A stretch of 64,000 nt of DNA from Parabacteroides sp. PH5-46 (GCF_029892785.1 NZ_JARXXA010000004.1:248001-312000); one strand, 5' to 3'; counted from the first letter of the stretch, positions 15,674-29,329 are shown. Notes: a model not told the origin generated them from the letters alone. Numbers and translations: made by a program.

Positions 15674-16075
15674 ATGAATATTTCAAAGGATTTTACATGG
15701 GAAGAGATGCTGTATAGTGATACGGCAAAGGTGAATGGGATTAAGAATGTGCCGGAACGGGAAGAACGGATGGCCATTGAAGAATTGGTGAAGCGGCTGT
15801 TGCAGCCTCTGCGTTTGGCGTATGGCGGGCCGATACGGATTACGAGCGGGTATCGCTGTGCCGAACTGAATGAACTGGTGGGTGGCGTGCCTTCAAGCCA
15901 GCATGTGAAAGGGCAGGCTGCCGATTGTATGATACGCGGGAATGCTTCCGAATTGCTGGGTTTGGTATTGGCACACAAACTGCCTTTTGATCAGGCCATC
16001 TTATACCGGAAACGCAATTTTCTTCATTTATCCATTCGCCCGGAAAATAATCGGGAAAAAGTCCTTTTTAAATGA
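15674..16075 (+). CDS. M15-family peptidase (D-Ala-D-Ala carboxypeptidase/endolysin-like)
   Basis: A 133-aa protein starting at the ATG at 15674 (a TTG 15 bases upstream is less likely). It has the compact M15 fold: ITSGYRC, then SQHVKGQAAD with zinc ligands His77 and Asp84, and the third ligand His118 in LHLSI. These enzymes cleave peptidoglycan stem peptides. There is no signal peptide, as in phage endolysins that need a holin. Its stop overlaps the next gene (ATGA), so it is translationally coupled. The neighbourhood suggests a domesticated lysis or remodelling cassette. Confidence 0.85.
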   Translation: MNISKDFTWEEMLYSDTAKVNGIKNVPEREERMAIEELVKRLLQPLRLAYGGPIRITSGYRCAELNELVGGVPSSQHVKGQAADCMIRGNASELLGLVLAHKLPFDQAILYRKRNFLHLSIRPENNREKVLFK

Positions 16076-16497
16076 AGAATGTAGTGTGGTTTGTATTCTT
16101 CATTTTCTCTGCTTGTAGTGTGGGGCGGGAGAGTAGGCTTGCTTATCAGCGGGACGTGAGGGAAGAGGTGATGTTGTCGGACTCCTTTATTCGGCAACAT
16201 GTCTATAGCGGCTTGCAGCATAAAAAGGTGGCGATCCGGCAGGTATGGCTGAGTCCGCCGGATACATCCAACAAACAGTATGTACAAGCGATTACAGAGA
16301 TAGCCTCCGTAGATGAACAGACATATCAGGGAGAGGAAACGGTGGAAAAAGAAAGGTCGCTGCATCAATCGATAGAAAGCAAAGATGAAAGCCAATCGCT
16401 AGAGAAGAAGCGTATCTCTAAAAACACACCCCTTTGCCTATTCCTCCTTCTTGGCGGACTTATCGCAAGTATTCTTTCTTATGTAAAGGGTAAGTAA
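16072..16497 (+). CDS. Small lipoprotein with C-terminal membrane helix
   Basis: A 141-aa protein overlapping the M15 gene by four bases. An N-terminal signal ends in a lipobox (FFIFSAC, Cys15), the middle is charged and helical with a likely coiled coil (EETVEKERSLHQSIESKDES), and a hydrophobic helix (about 118-137, LCLFLLLGGLIASILSYV) is near the C-terminus. A protein with a lipid anchor at one end and a helix at the other could span the periplasm, somewhat like a unimolecular spanin. That is speculative. No family is recognised. Confidence 0.65.
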   Translation: MKNVVWFVFFIFSACSVGRESRLAYQRDVREEVMLSDSFIRQHVYSGLQHKKVAIRQVWLSPPDTSNKQYVQAITEIASVDEQTYQGEETVEKERSLHQSIESKDESQSLEKKRISKNTPLCLFLLLGGLIASILSYVKGK

Positions 16498-16546
16498 GAT
16501 TTATTAGAATTGTTTATCCTTAACTTAATAATATGGACTTTTTTTG

Positions 16547-16554
16547 TAAGTTTG
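16547..16554 (+). promoter_or_regulatory. Promoter -7 box of the acyl-CoA synthetase gene
   Basis: TAAGTTTG matches TAnnTTTG exactly and lies 43 bases before the start codon. Confidence 0.5.
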
Positions 16555-16597
16555 CAACAATTGGTGGACTACCGGGTTTAAAAGAAAATAGAGTGAT

Positions 16598-18259
16598 ATG
16601 GAAAGTCGTTTTTTAGGTATAATAGAGAATAGTATAAGAGAATACTGGGATCTGCCGGCATTTTCGGATTATAAAGGTGAACCCTATTATTATAGGGATG
16701 TTGCCCTCCGGATAGAAAAGCTGCATATTGTGTTTGAACATGCAGGTATCAAAAAGGGTGATAAGGTAGCATTGGTAGGGCGTAATTCCTCTAATTGGGC
16801 TGTCAGCTTTTTCGGAACATTAGCCTATGGTGCCGTAATTGTACCTATTTTGCACGACTTTAAGCCGGATAATATTCATCATATTGTCAATCATTCCGAG
16901 GCAAAAGCCGTACTGGTAGGTGGGAATAATTGGGAAAACCTGGATGAAAATATGATGCCTGATGTAAAGCTGTTCATGCTGCTGGACGACTTTTCTATCA
17001 TCAAATCGGATGAACCGGAAGTGTTTGCTGTTCGGGAACAGATAGATGAATACTTGAATAAGAAATACCCCAACGGTTTTTCTCCCGACATGATAGCCTA
17101 CCACCGGGAAGATCCGGAGGAACTGGCTGTTTTGAACTATACATCGGGAACTACCAGTTTTTCCAAAGGGGTGATGTTGCCGTATCGCAGTATATGGAGT
17201 AATACCAAATATGCGAATGAAAACGTACCGTTTGTACATGCCGGAGATAATATCGTGTGTATGTTGCCCATGGCTCATATGTATGGGCTTGCCTTTGAAA
17301 TACTGAACTCTGTAGGGAAAGGTTGCCATGTGCATTTCCTGACGCGTACACCCAGCCCTAAAATTGTGGCGGATGCTTTTACTACGCTGCGTCCGAGCCT
17401 GATACTGGCTGTGCCCCTGATTATAGAGAAAATAGTAAAGAGCCGTGTTTTCCCGGAACTGGAAAAGCCGCATATTAAGTTTTTATTAAAAATCCCCGGA
17501 ATAAATAAAAGAATACTGAATACAGTAGCCCGGAAACTGGATATTGCTTTTGGTGAAAACTATGGCGAGATTGTTGTTGGTGGCGCCGCTCTGAATAAAG
17601 AAGTGGAAAACTTCCTTCGCCTGATTAAATTCCGTTATACGGTAGGTTACGGGCTGACAGAATGTGGCCCGCTGGTAGCTTATGAGCAATGGGATACCTT
17701 TAAGAAAGGTTCGGTAGGCCGGATTGTAGACCGCCTGGAAGTGAAGATTGATTCTCCCGACCCGGAAACCCATGTAGGGGAAATCTTCGTGAGAGGAGCC
17801 AATAATATGCTTGGTTATTATAAAAACGAAGAAGCTACAAAAGCCGTGATGTTGGAAGACGGATGGATGAATACGGGAGACCTGGGTCTTTTGGATAACG
17901 ATGGCTTCCTGTATATCCGTGGACGAAGCAAGACGATGATATTAAGCTCGAACGGGCAGAATATCTATCCCGAAGAAATAGAAGACCTGTTGAATAACAA
18001 ATCTTTTGTTGCAGAATCGCTTGTTATTAGTGAAGGATATAAACTGATTGCTTTGATTTATCCCGACTGGGAATTGCTCTCAAAAGAGGGCCTTAATGAC
18101 CGGCAGGAAGTGGATAGGATAATGCAGCAAAATATGGATGAGTTAAATGCCGAACTGCCTACGTACAGTAAACTGAGCAGTTTCAGGATTTATGAAGAAG
18201 AGTTTGAAAAGACTCCCAAGCGGAGTATAAAGCGTTATTTGTATCAGCCTAAAGAATGA
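16598..18259 (+). CDS. AMP-binding long-chain acyl-CoA synthetase family protein
   Basis: A 553-aa member of the ANL superfamily that activates a carboxylic acid, probably a fatty acid, as acyl-AMP and then acyl-CoA. The P-loop-like motif YTSGTTSFSKGVM is at about 176-188, the substrate/AMP motif GYGLTECGP at about 349-357, and the hinge GWMNTGDLG..GFLYIRGR at about 426-446. The C-terminal Lys region (TPKRSIKRYLY) carries the usual catalytic lysine area. Its own promoter lies upstream, and cysQ follows after three bases, so it may share the transcript. Acyl chain preference cannot be read. Confidence 0.9.
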   Translation: MESRFLGIIENSIREYWDLPAFSDYKGEPYYYRDVALRIEKLHIVFEHAGIKKGDKVALVGRNSSNWAVSFFGTLAYGAVIVPILHDFKPDNIHHIVNHSEAKAVLVGGNNWENLDENMMPDVKLFMLLDDFSIIKSDEPEVFAVREQIDEYLNKKYPNGFSPDMIAYHREDPEELAVLNYTSGTTSFSKGVMLPYRSIWSNTKYANENVPFVHAGDNIVCMLPMAHMYGLAFEILNSVGKGCHVHFLTRTPSPKIVADAFTTLRPSLILAVPLIIEKIVKSRVFPELEKPHIKFLLKIPGINKRILNTVARKLDIAFGENYGEIVVGGAALNKEVENFLRLIKFRYTVGYGLTECGPLVAYEQWDTFKKGSVGRIVDRLEVKIDSPDPETHVGEIFVRGANNMLGYYKNEEATKAVMLEDGWMNTGDLGLLDNDGFLYIRGRSKTMILSSNGQNIYPEEIEDLLNNKSFVAESLVISEGYKLIALIYPDWELLSKEGLNDRQEVDRIMQQNMDELNAELPTYSKLSSFRIYEEEFEKTPKRSIKRYLYQPKE

Positions 18260-18262
18260 AGT

Positions 18263-19087
18263 ATGACGAATATCAGTTATTTATATATTGCTATCCGCGC
18301 TGCCGTTGATGCAGGGCGGTCTATCATGGATATTTACACGAACCCGGAAGAAGCTTTAGACATTGAACAAAAAGCAGATCACTCACCTGTGACACGTGCA
18401 GATAAAGTAGCCCATCATTTAATTACGAATGTTTTGTCGGCTACTCCCTATCCAATATTAAGCGAAGAGGGTAAAAATATACCCTATGCGGAGCGTGAAA
18501 AGTGGGAAACATTCTGGATGGTAGATCCACTGGACGGAACCAAAGAGTTTATCAAGCATAATGGCGAGTTTACCGTCAATATAGCCCTTATTCATAATCG
18601 TGTACCTGTACTGGGCGTTATATATGTTCCGGTTCGGAAGGAATTATATTTTGCGGAAGAATCGATAGGAGCATATAAATTAGCAGGGATCGATTATACG
18701 AATCAGCCTTCCTTTGAGGAGATGAAAACGGATGCTATACGCTTACCGCTATCTTATGGTCATCAGGGATTGGTGGTTGTTTCTTCCCGTTCACACCAAA
18801 GCGAGAAGACAATAGAGTTTATCGATAACTTACGGAAGCAGGGACAACCTGTAACGACGATCAATAGCGGAAGCAGCCTGAAGATTTGCCTGGTAGCGGA
18901 AGGAACAGCCGACATTTATCCCCGCTTTGCTCCTACAATGGAGTGGGATACGGCGGCAGGCCATGCCATAGCCAAAGCAGCCGGTTGCGAGATATACCAT
19001 GCAGACGAAAAGACACCCTTACGATACAACAAAGAGAATTTGACAAACCAATGGTTTATTGTTAAGCCGATTTCTCCCAAATGTTGA
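18263..19087 (+). CDS. cysQ: 3'(2'),5'-bisphosphate nucleotidase
   Basis: A 274-aa inositol-monophosphatase-fold enzyme that removes the 3'-phosphate of PAP (and PAPS), relieving product inhibition of sulfotransferases. Metal-site motifs are seen: LSEEGKNI (about 73-80), WMVDPLDGTKEF (about 92-103) and WDTAAGHAIAKAAG (about 231-244). It starts three bases after the acyl-CoA synthetase gene and precedes a sulfate-type permease and cysC-cysD-cysN-sulfotransferase, exactly the context where PAP clearance is needed. Confidence 0.93.
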   Translation: MTNISYLYIAIRAAVDAGRSIMDIYTNPEEALDIEQKADHSPVTRADKVAHHLITNVLSATPYPILSEEGKNIPYAEREKWETFWMVDPLDGTKEFIKHNGEFTVNIALIHNRVPVLGVIYVPVRKELYFAEESIGAYKLAGIDYTNQPSFEEMKTDAIRLPLSYGHQGLVVVSSRSHQSEKTIEFIDNLRKQGQPVTTINSGSSLKICLVAEGTADIYPRFAPTMEWDTAAGHAIAKAAGCEIYHADEKTPLRYNKENLTNQWFIVKPISPKC

Positions 19088-19159
19088 TTTTTTTGGTTCG
19101 TTTCAAACATATTCTGAAATTAACGGATATGTGAAATTCCGCAACTAATTAATCTTTCT

Positions 19160-19167
19160 TACATTTG
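19160..19167 (+). promoter_or_regulatory. Promoter -7 box of the permease-cys operon
   Basis: TACATTTG matches TAnnTTTG exactly, 38 bases before the permease start, suggesting the sulfate cluster has its own promoter. Confidence 0.5.
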
Positions 19168-19205
19168 TGGCTTTACTCTAACAAAATCAGAAGAAGTCAT
19201 AAGGC

Positions 19206-20750
19206 ATGAATCTTAAAATCATATTTGTGTTGGTGGTTTTGGCCGGGATGGTTGTTGCATTAATAAAGGACCGGATGCGTCCCGGAATGATCCTCTTTAG
19301 TGTAAGCGTCTTGTTTTTATGTGTCGGTATACTAAATCCCAGGGAAGTACTGGAGGGATTCAGTAACAAGGGAATGATTACTGTAGCGATGCTTTTTTTG
19401 GTTAGTGAAGGTATCCGTCAAAGCGGAACATTGGCTCAGCTGTTTAAGAAGTTCCTGCCCAAAGAGAACACGACAATAACCAAATCCCAATTACGCCTTC
19501 TGCCTACTATATCGGGTATTTCCGCTTTTTTGAACAATACACCGGTAGTTGTAATTTTTGCTCCTATCATTAAACGATGGGCAGAGAGTGTGAAATTGCC
19601 TTCTACCAAATTCTTGTTGCCATTGACCTATGCCACTAGTTTAGGAGGAGTCTGTACCCTGATCGGTACCTCTACCAACTTGGTCGTGCATGGCATGATG
19701 CTGGAAGCCGGCTATGATGGATTTTCCATGTTTGAACTGAGCAAAATAGGTGTTCCCATCGCGATAGTGGGCATAATATACATGCTGATCTGTTCGGGAA
19801 AATTATTACCAGAATCCCGGAATGTGTCTGAAGAATTTCAGGAAGAAAACAGAGACTTACACAAAGTAGAGGCTGTTTTGGGACCCAGGTTTCCGGGTAT
19901 CAATAAGACATTGGGCGAGTTTGACTTTCATCGCCACTATGGCGCAACAGTAAAGGAAGTAAAAACCGGAGGGCAATATGTAAAGGGCAATCTGGACGAT
20001 ATTGTACTGAAGGAAGGAGATACGCTGGTATTGCTGGCAGACGATTCATTTATCCCTACCTGGGGCGAATCCCGCGTGTTCCTTATGCTGGCCAACGGCA
20101 AGGACGAACCGGAACCGATATCGAAAAAGAAGAAGTGGTTTGCCTTGGTACTGTTCTTACTTATGATAACCGGTGCTACCCTGGGCGAACTGCCGATCGT
20201 ACAGGAGGCCTTTCCGGATATGAAACTGGATATGTTCTTCTTTGTCTGTATTACAACTGTTATTATGGCCTGGATGAACCTGTTTCCCGCTAAAAAATAC
20301 ACCAAATATATTTCCTGGGATATCTTAATCACGATAGCCTGTGCTTTTGCTATCAGTAAGGCGATAGGCAATTCGGGTCTGGCTGATGTGGCAGCCCGTT
20401 ATATCATCAGCCTGTCTGAAACGACCGGGCCGTATGTATTACTGGCTATGACATTCCTTATCACGAATATATTCACACAGCTTATCACGAATAATGCAGC
20501 GGCGGCATTAGGTTTTCCGGTTGCCCTTTCGGTTGCCACTCAATTAGGAGTAAACCCTACGCCATTCTTTGTTGTGATATGTGTGGCTGCTTCTACCAGT
20601 TTTATATCACCGGTAAGTTATCAGACCAATATGATTGTACAGGGGATAGGGGGGTATACGTTTATGGATTTTGTAAAATTTGGCCTTCCTCTTAATATTA
20701 TCGTATTTTTGCTTGCCGTATTTTTAACCCCTTTAATCTGGCCTTTTTAA
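19206..20750 (+). CDS. SLC13/DASS-family permease (probable sulfate transporter)
   Basis: A 514-aa inner-membrane transporter with about ten hydrophobic segments in two repeats and a soluble RCK_C/TrkA-C-like domain in the middle (about 210-300, YGATVKEVKTGG ... LKEGDTLVLLADD). The two re-entrant signatures FLNNTPVVVIF with LIGTSTNLVVHG, and ITNNAAAALGFP, mark the DASS/SLC13 family, which moves sulfate or dicarboxylates with sodium. Its place between cysQ and cysC favours sulfate. Confidence 0.85.
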   Translation: MNLKIIFVLVVLAGMVVALIKDRMRPGMILFSVSVLFLCVGILNPREVLEGFSNKGMITVAMLFLVSEGIRQSGTLAQLFKKFLPKENTTITKSQLRLLPTISGISAFLNNTPVVVIFAPIIKRWAESVKLPSTKFLLPLTYATSLGGVCTLIGTSTNLVVHGMMLEAGYDGFSMFELSKIGVPIAIVGIIYMLICSGKLLPESRNVSEEFQEENRDLHKVEAVLGPRFPGINKTLGEFDFHRHYGATVKEVKTGGQYVKGNLDDIVLKEGDTLVLLADDSFIPTWGESRVFLMLANGKDEPEPISKKKKWFALVLFLLMITGATLGELPIVQEAFPDMKLDMFFFVCITTVIMAWMNLFPAKKYTKYISWDILITIACAFAISKAIGNSGLADVAARYIISLSETTGPYVLLAMTFLITNIFTQLITNNAAAALGFPVALSVATQLGVNPTPFFVVICVAASTSFISPVSYQTNMIVQGIGGYTFMDFVKFGLPLNIIVFLLAVFLTPLIWPF

Positions 20751-20756
20751 ATAGAG

Positions 20757-21368
20757 ATGATGATGAGTAATGAACAAAAGAATATAACCCCGATATTTGA
20801 CATGATGTTGTCGAGAAAGGATAAAGAAAAACTTTTGAAACAACGGGGTGTCATGGTTTGGTTTACAGGTTTAAGCGGTTCAGGAAAGAGTACACTGGCT
20901 ATAGCGCTTGAGCAGGAACTGCAATCCCGGGGCTTGTTGTGCCGTATTCTGGATGGAGACAACATCCGTACGGGGATAAACAATAATCTGGGTTTTTCGC
21001 CCGAAGACCGAAAAGAAAATATCCGACGTATTGCGGAAGTAGGCAAGCTATTTGTAGATACGGGTATCATAACGATAGCGGCATTTATCAGCCCGAATAA
21101 TGATTTGCGGGAGATGGCATCGGAGATAATAGGCAAAGAAGACTTTTTAGAAATATATGTCAGTACCCCTATAGAAGAGTGTGAACGACGTGATGTAAAG
21201 GGGCTTTATGCAAAAGCCCGTAAAGGAGAAATTAAAGAATTTACCGGAGTGTCGGCACCCTTTGAGCCTCCTGTTCATGCAAGCCTTACGCTTGATACAT
21301 CACTCCTTACTATAGAGGAGTCTGTCAACATGTTATTGAATGTTGTTTTGCCAAAGGTGAAACAATGA
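20757..21368 (+). CDS. cysC: Adenylylsulfate (APS) kinase
   Basis: A 203-aa kinase that phosphorylates APS to PAPS. The P-loop GLSGSGKST is at about 40-48; LDGDNIRTGINNNLGFSPEDR is the APS-binding segment; KGLYAKARKGEIKEFTGV is the family lid. Several in-frame ATGs stand together (20757, 20760, 20763), so the start is uncertain by two codons. It lies six bases after the permease and 20 before cysD. With cysD/cysN it completes PAPS synthesis. Confidence 0.95.
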   Translation: MMMSNEQKNITPIFDMMLSRKDKEKLLKQRGVMVWFTGLSGSGKSTLAIALEQELQSRGLLCRILDGDNIRTGINNNLGFSPEDRKENIRRIAEVGKLFVDTGIITIAAFISPNNDLREMASEIIGKEDFLEIYVSTPIEECERRDVKGLYAKARKGEIKEFTGVSAPFEPPVHASLTLDTSLLTIEESVNMLLNVVLPKVKQ

Positions 21369-21388
21369 ATATTGAAATTTGAAAACGA

Positions 21389-22312
21389 ATGAAAACATCA
21401 AATAATTTGTCAATGAGCTTGACCCACCTTCAGGAGTTGGAAGCAGAATCTATCCATATTATCCGTGAGGTGGCGGCTGAGTTTGAGAATCCGGTAATGC
21501 TTTACTCCATTGGAAAAGACTCCTCTGTTATGGTTCGCCTGGCGGAAAAGGCCTTTGCTCCGGGTAAAGTACCTTTCCCTTTGATGCACATTGACTCTAA
21601 ATGGAAATTTAAAGAGATGATCACTTTCAGGGATGATTATGCAAAAAAGCATGGATGGAACCTGATTGTTGAATCAAATATGGAAGCCTATAATGCGGGA
21701 GTAGGTCCCTTTACACATGGCAGTAAGGTACATACGGATCTGATGAAAACCAAAGCTTTATTGGATGCATTGGACAAGCATAAATTCGATGCAGCCTTTG
21801 GAGGAGCCCGCCGGGATGAAGAAAAAAGTCGTGCAAAAGAACGGATATTCTCCTTTCGGGATAAGTTCCACCAATGGGATCCTAAAAACCAACGGCCGGA
21901 ATTGTGGGATATATACAACGCCCGTATCCACAAAGGAGAAAGCATTCGTGTATTCCCTCTGTCTAACTGGACGGAACTGGACGTGTGGCAATATATCCGG
22001 CTGGAAAAAATACCTATTGTACCCCTGTATTTTGCCAAGGAACGTCCGATTGTGAATATGGATGGAAACCTGATCATGGTAGATGACGAGCGGATGCCGG
22101 AGCAATACAGCAAACAGGCCAAGATGATGAAAGTCCGCTTTCGTACCTTAGGTTGTTATCCTTTGACAGGAGCCGTGGAAAGCAATGCCGAAACCATCGA
22201 GCAAATCGTTGAAGAGATGATGACTACAACGAAAAGCGAACGTACGACCCGTGTAATAGACTTTGACCAGGAAGGGAGTATGGAGCAGAAAAAGCGGGAA
22301 GGATACTTTTGA
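21389..22312 (+). CDS. cysD: Sulfate adenylyltransferase subunit 2
   Basis: A 307-aa ATP-pyrophosphatase-type subunit that forms APS from sulfate and ATP. The PP-loop [14 protein letters not shown] is at about 40-53; later conserved blocks include [21 protein letters not shown] and [15 protein letters not shown]. The length is as expected. CysN, its GTPase partner, follows after a short spacer of direct repeats (TTGAAAATTGAAAATTGAAAG). Confidence 0.96.
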   Translation: MKTSNNLSMSLTHLQELEAESIHIIREVAAEFENPVMLYSIGKDSSVMVRLAEKAFAPGKVPFPLMHIDSKWKFKEMITFRDDYAKKHGWNLIVESNMEAYNAGVGPFTHGSKVHTDLMKTKALLDALDKHKFDAAFGGARRDEEKSRAKERIFSFRDKFHQWDPKNQRPELWDIYNARIHKGESIRVFPLSNWTELDVWQYIRLEKIPIVPLYFAKERPIVNMDGNLIMVDDERMPEQYSKQAKMMKVRFRTLGCYPLTGAVESNAETIEQIVEEMMTTTKSERTTRVIDFDQEGSMEQKKREGYF

Positions 22313-22340
22313 ATTGAAAATTGAAAATTGAAAGTTGAAA

Positions 22341-23777
22341 ATGAGAGATAAAAATATGTCAACTATAGAGGAGTATCTGGATAGGGATCAAAAGAAAGAC
22401 CTGTTGAGGTTTCTTACCGCAGGTTCTGTTGATGATGGGAAATCTACACTGATTGGCCGTCTATTGTTTGACAGTAAGAAAATATATGAGGATCAGCTGG
22501 ATGCCCTTGAACGTGATAGCAAACGCATGGGGAATGCAGGAGATCATATAGACTATGCCCTTTTGCTGGATGGCTTAAAAGCAGAACGTGAACAAGGTAT
22601 TACCATTGATGTGGCTTATCGTTACTTCAGTACAAATAACCGGAAGTTCATTATTGCGGATACCCCAGGACATGAACAGTACACACGTAATATGGTAACC
22701 GGTGGTTCTACAGCCAGCCTGGCAATTATATTGGTTGACGTTCGAACAGGAGTGATAACCCAAACCCGCCGACACACCTTTCTTGTTTCCCTATTAGGAA
22801 TCAAGCATGTAGTACTAGCTGTCAACAAGATGGATTTGGTGGATTTTAGCCAGGATATTTTTGATAAGATTGTAGCCGATTATAAACATTTTGTGGAGCC
22901 TTTAGATATCCCTGAAATAACCTGTATTCCGCTTTCAGCCTTAGATGGTGATAATGTTGTGGAAAGGAGTAAACGAACTCCCTGGTATGTTGGTCCGTCT
23001 TTATTAGAGCATCTGGAGACTGTTTCGATTGATCTGGACCGGAATGTAGAGCATTTCCGCTTTCCGGTTCAATACGTTTTAAGGCCGAATCAGAACTTCA
23101 GGGGATTTAGTGGAAAGGTAGCTTCCGGTATTGTTCGTAAAGGGGATACAGTTATGGCTTTGCCATCTGGAAAGACATCTAAAGTAAAAAGTATTGTGAC
23201 CTATGACGGCGAGCTGGATTATGCTTTTCCTCCTCAAAGTATAACCCTTACCCTGGAAGACGAAATTGATGTTTCAAGGGGTGAGATGTTGGTACATCCG
23301 AACGATTTACCAATGACAGACCGGAACTTTAAAGCCATGCTTGTGTGGATGGATGAGGAACCCATGGATGTTTCCAAGCAATTCTATATAAAGCAAACGA
23401 CTAATACGACGAGAGCCCGTATCGACAGTATCCGGTATAAGGTGAATGTTAATACCATGGAACGTTCACAGGCAGACCATCTTATACTGAACGAAATAGG
23501 TAATGTGGTCTTTACAACAGGAAAGGAGTTGTTCTTTGATCCGTATAAAAAGATCAAACAAACAGGAGCTTTTATATTGATAGATCCGATTACCAATAAT
23601 ACTTCTGCTGTAGGGATGATCATTAACAGAGTAGATGCAAAGGATCTGTTGAAAGACGAGGCTATGGCTGTTATTAATCTTTCGGAGTTAGGTATAGGAG
23701 CAGAACATTATGATGCAATAGATAAGATTCAAGAGGCATTAAGACATCAGGGATTAGAGATAAAACTAATAAAATAG
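22341..23777 (+). CDS. cysN: Sulfate adenylyltransferase subunit 1 (GTPase)
   Basis: A 478-aa elongation-factor-like GTPase that drives CysD. G motifs are clear: G1 [10 protein letters not shown]3 DTPGHEQY, G4 NKMDLVD. The expected EF-Tu-like domains 2 and 3 follow. I start it at the ATG at 22341 ([12 protein letters not shown]); 22356 is the alternative. There is no CysC fusion here; APS kinase is the separate upstream gene. The spacer before it has 11-12-base direct repeats of TTGAAAATTGA type. Confidence 0.95.
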   Translation: MRDKNMSTIEEYLDRDQKKDLLRFLTAGSVDDGKSTLIGRLLFDSKKIYEDQLDALERDSKRMGNAGDHIDYALLLDGLKAEREQGITIDVAYRYFSTNNRKFIIADTPGHEQYTRNMVTGGSTASLAIILVDVRTGVITQTRRHTFLVSLLGIKHVVLAVNKMDLVDFSQDIFDKIVADYKHFVEPLDIPEITCIPLSALDGDNVVERSKRTPWYVGPSLLEHLETVSIDLDRNVEHFRFPVQYVLRPNQNFRGFSGKVASGIVRKGDTVMALPSGKTSKVKSIVTYDGELDYAFPPQSITLTLEDEIDVSRGEMLVHPNDLPMTDRNFKAMLVWMDEEPMDVSKQFYIKQTTNTTRARIDSIRYKVNVNTMERSQADHLILNEIGNVVFTTGKELFFDPYKKIKQTGAFILIDPITNNTSAVGMIINRVDAKDLLKDEAMAVINLSELGIGAEHYDAIDKIQEALRHQGLEIKLIK

Positions 23778-23786
23778 GGGATAAGG

Positions 23787-24875
23787 ATGGATTTTCAGAA
23801 ATTACCGGTTACTCCGCTTATTGGTGCGGATCCAAAAACATTTGATGAAATAGTAAGGGGAAGAGTTATTGACAAGGGATTCAAAAAAAAGTATCACTTA
23901 ACGAGAGCCGGCTCAGGAGTACTTAGCATGTATCTTCCTTTTGAAAGGAGAAAATATAGAAAACTGGAAAGAAAACCATTGGAGATGGATCCTTTCTTTA
24001 TAATCGGGCATTGGCGTTGCGGAACGACTTTTGTACATAATGTTTTTGCTTGTGATAAGCATTTCGGTTATAATACCACTTATCAAACGGTACTTCCAAA
24101 CCAAATGCTTTTCGGACAGCCCTTTTTTAGAAAATGTTTGTCTATGGCTATGCCTACTTCCCGTCCGACCGATAATCTGGAGTTAGGAGTTAATTTGCCT
24201 CAGGAAGAAGAGTTTGCCCTCACGAATATGATGCCTTATACCTACTACAACTTTTGGTATTTGCCTAAGCATACCATGGAGTATTGCGAACGCTTCCTGT
24301 TATTTAACACCATTACAGAGGCGGAACGTAAGATTTTCAAAGAAACATTCCTGAAACTGGTAAAGATTGCCCTCTGGAATACCAATGGCGTGCAGTTTTT
24401 AAGTAAAAACCCTCCGCATACAGGGCGAATCAAAACCTTGTTAGAGATGTTCCCTAATGCAAAATTCCTTTATCTGAAACGTAACCCTTATACTGTATTT
24501 GAAAGTACGCGCAGTTTCTTTACCAATACTATACAGCCACTTCGTTTACAGGATATCACAAACGAAGAAATAGAACAGAATGCGGTAGAAATATTCAAGC
24601 GGCTTTATTATAAGTATGAAGAAGAGAAACATATGATTCCCTTAGGAAATCTGGTAGAGATTAAGTTTGAAGACTTTGAAGCGGATGCTTTTGCCATGAC
24701 AGAAGATATCTATAGCAAATTGGATCTGCCGGGGTTTAACGAATCAAAAGCCAATATAGAAGCTTACTTGTCCAAGAAAAAAGGATATAAGAAGAATAAC
24801 TATACGTATGATGATCGTACACTCAAGATTGTAAATGAAAACTGGGATATGGCCTTAAAAGGATGGGGGTATTAA
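23787..24875 (+). CDS. PAPS-dependent sulfotransferase
   Basis: A 362-aa sulfotransferase fold protein. The 5'-phosphosulfate loop is GHWRCGTTFVHN (residues 74-85), and the 3'-phosphate site is YLKRNPYTVFESTRSFF with Arg232 and Ser240. There is no signal peptide, so it acts in the cytoplasm on a small molecule or lipid. It sits nine bases after cysN, at the end of a PAPS-making operon. The same association in Bacteroides thetaiotaomicron (BT_0416 cluster) sulfonates cholesterol and other sterols. By context this could be a sterol or lipid sulfotransferase; the substrate is not proven by sequence. Confidence 0.88.
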   Translation: MDFQKLPVTPLIGADPKTFDEIVRGRVIDKGFKKKYHLTRAGSGVLSMYLPFERRKYRKLERKPLEMDPFFIIGHWRCGTTFVHNVFACDKHFGYNTTYQTVLPNQMLFGQPFFRKCLSMAMPTSRPTDNLELGVNLPQEEEFALTNMMPYTYYNFWYLPKHTMEYCERFLLFNTITEAERKIFKETFLKLVKIALWNTNGVQFLSKNPPHTGRIKTLLEMFPNAKFLYLKRNPYTVFESTRSFFTNTIQPLRLQDITNEEIEQNAVEIFKRLYYKYEEEKHMIPLGNLVEIKFEDFEADAFAMTEDIYSKLDLPGFNESKANIEAYLSKKKGYKKNNYTYDDRTLKIVNENWDMALKGWGY

Positions 24876-24878
24876 GAA

Positions 24879-28383
<3,505 letters not shown>

Positions 28384-28394
28384 TATAAATTCCT

Positions 28395-28402
28395 TATTTT
28401 TG
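28395..28402 (+). promoter_or_regulatory. Promoter -7 box of dapA
   Basis: TATTTTTG matches TAnnTTTG exactly, 33 bases before the dapA start. Confidence 0.45.
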
Positions 28403-28435
28403 CATTACTAAAATAACAAAACGGAATAAATTTCC

Positions 28436-29329
28436 ATGATAGACATAAATTTGAAAGGGATGGGAGTAGCAATGATTACTCCTTTTAAGGACGATGATAG
28501 CGTCGACTACGATACGTTGGCTAAATTGGTTGACTACCAGTTGCAGAATGGTACTGATTATTTGGTCGTATTAGGAACTACCGCTGAAACCCCCACTTTG
28601 ACAGAAGAGGAAAAAGACAAAATCGTGCAACTTGTTGTAACAAAAGTACGAGGACGTATTCCTATTGTATTAGGTGTGGGAGGAAACTGTACGCGATCTA
28701 TCGTCGAAAAACTTAAAAAAGGCAGTTTCGATGGTGTAGATGCTATCCTGTCTGTTACCCCTTACTATAATAAACCTTCACAAGAAGGTCTCTATCAGCA
28801 TTATAAAGCTATTTCGGAATCAACCCGCTTACCGATTGTCCTTTACAATGTCCCTGGACGTACAGGCGTAAATATGACAGCCGCTACCACCCTTCGCATT
28901 GCTCGTGAGTGCAAGAATGTAATTGCTGTAAAAGAAGCCTCGGGGAACATCACACAAATGGATGATATTATAAAGAATAAACCGGCAAATTTCAATGTTA
29001 TCTCGGGAGATGACGGGATTACTTTCCCGTTAATTACTTTGGGAGCAATAGGGGTGATCTCTGTTATCGGAAATGCTTTCCCGCGTGAATTTAGCCGTAT
29101 GGTACGACTGGCATTGGCCGGTGATTACGATAGCGCGCGTACTATTCATCATAGCTTTACTGAACTTTTCGACCTGCTTTTTGTAGATGGTAATCCGGCA
29201 GGGGTGAAGAGCATGCTTAATGCTATGGGCTATATTGAGAATAAACTGCGTCTTCCGTTAGTACCTACACGCATTACTACATTTGAAAAAATACGTGATG
29301 TGTTACGACAACTAAGTATAAGATGTTAA
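28436..29329 (+). CDS. dapA: 4-hydroxy-tetrahydrodipicolinate synthase
   Basis: A 297-aa TIM-barrel aldolase condensing pyruvate with aspartate semialdehyde in lysine and diaminopimelate synthesis. The Schiff-base lysine is Lys166 (VIAVKEASGN). The other active-site parts are GTTAETPTL (about 47-55), PYYNKPSQEG, Tyr137 and Arg142 in LYNVPGRTG. Length and motifs are complete. It has its own promoter and stands last in the plus-strand run. Confidence 0.96.
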   Translation: MIDINLKGMGVAMITPFKDDDSVDYDTLAKLVDYQLQNGTDYLVVLGTTAETPTLTEEEKDKIVQLVVTKVRGRIPIVLGVGGNCTRSIVEKLKKGSFDGVDAILSVTPYYNKPSQEGLYQHYKAISESTRLPIVLYNVPGRTGVNMTAATTLRIARECKNVIAVKEASGNITQMDDIIKNKPANFNVISGDDGITFPLITLGAIGVISVIGNAFPREFSRMVRLALAGDYDSARTIHHSFTELFDLLFVDGNPAGVKSMLNAMGYIENKLRLPLVPTRITTFEKIRDVLRQLSIRC

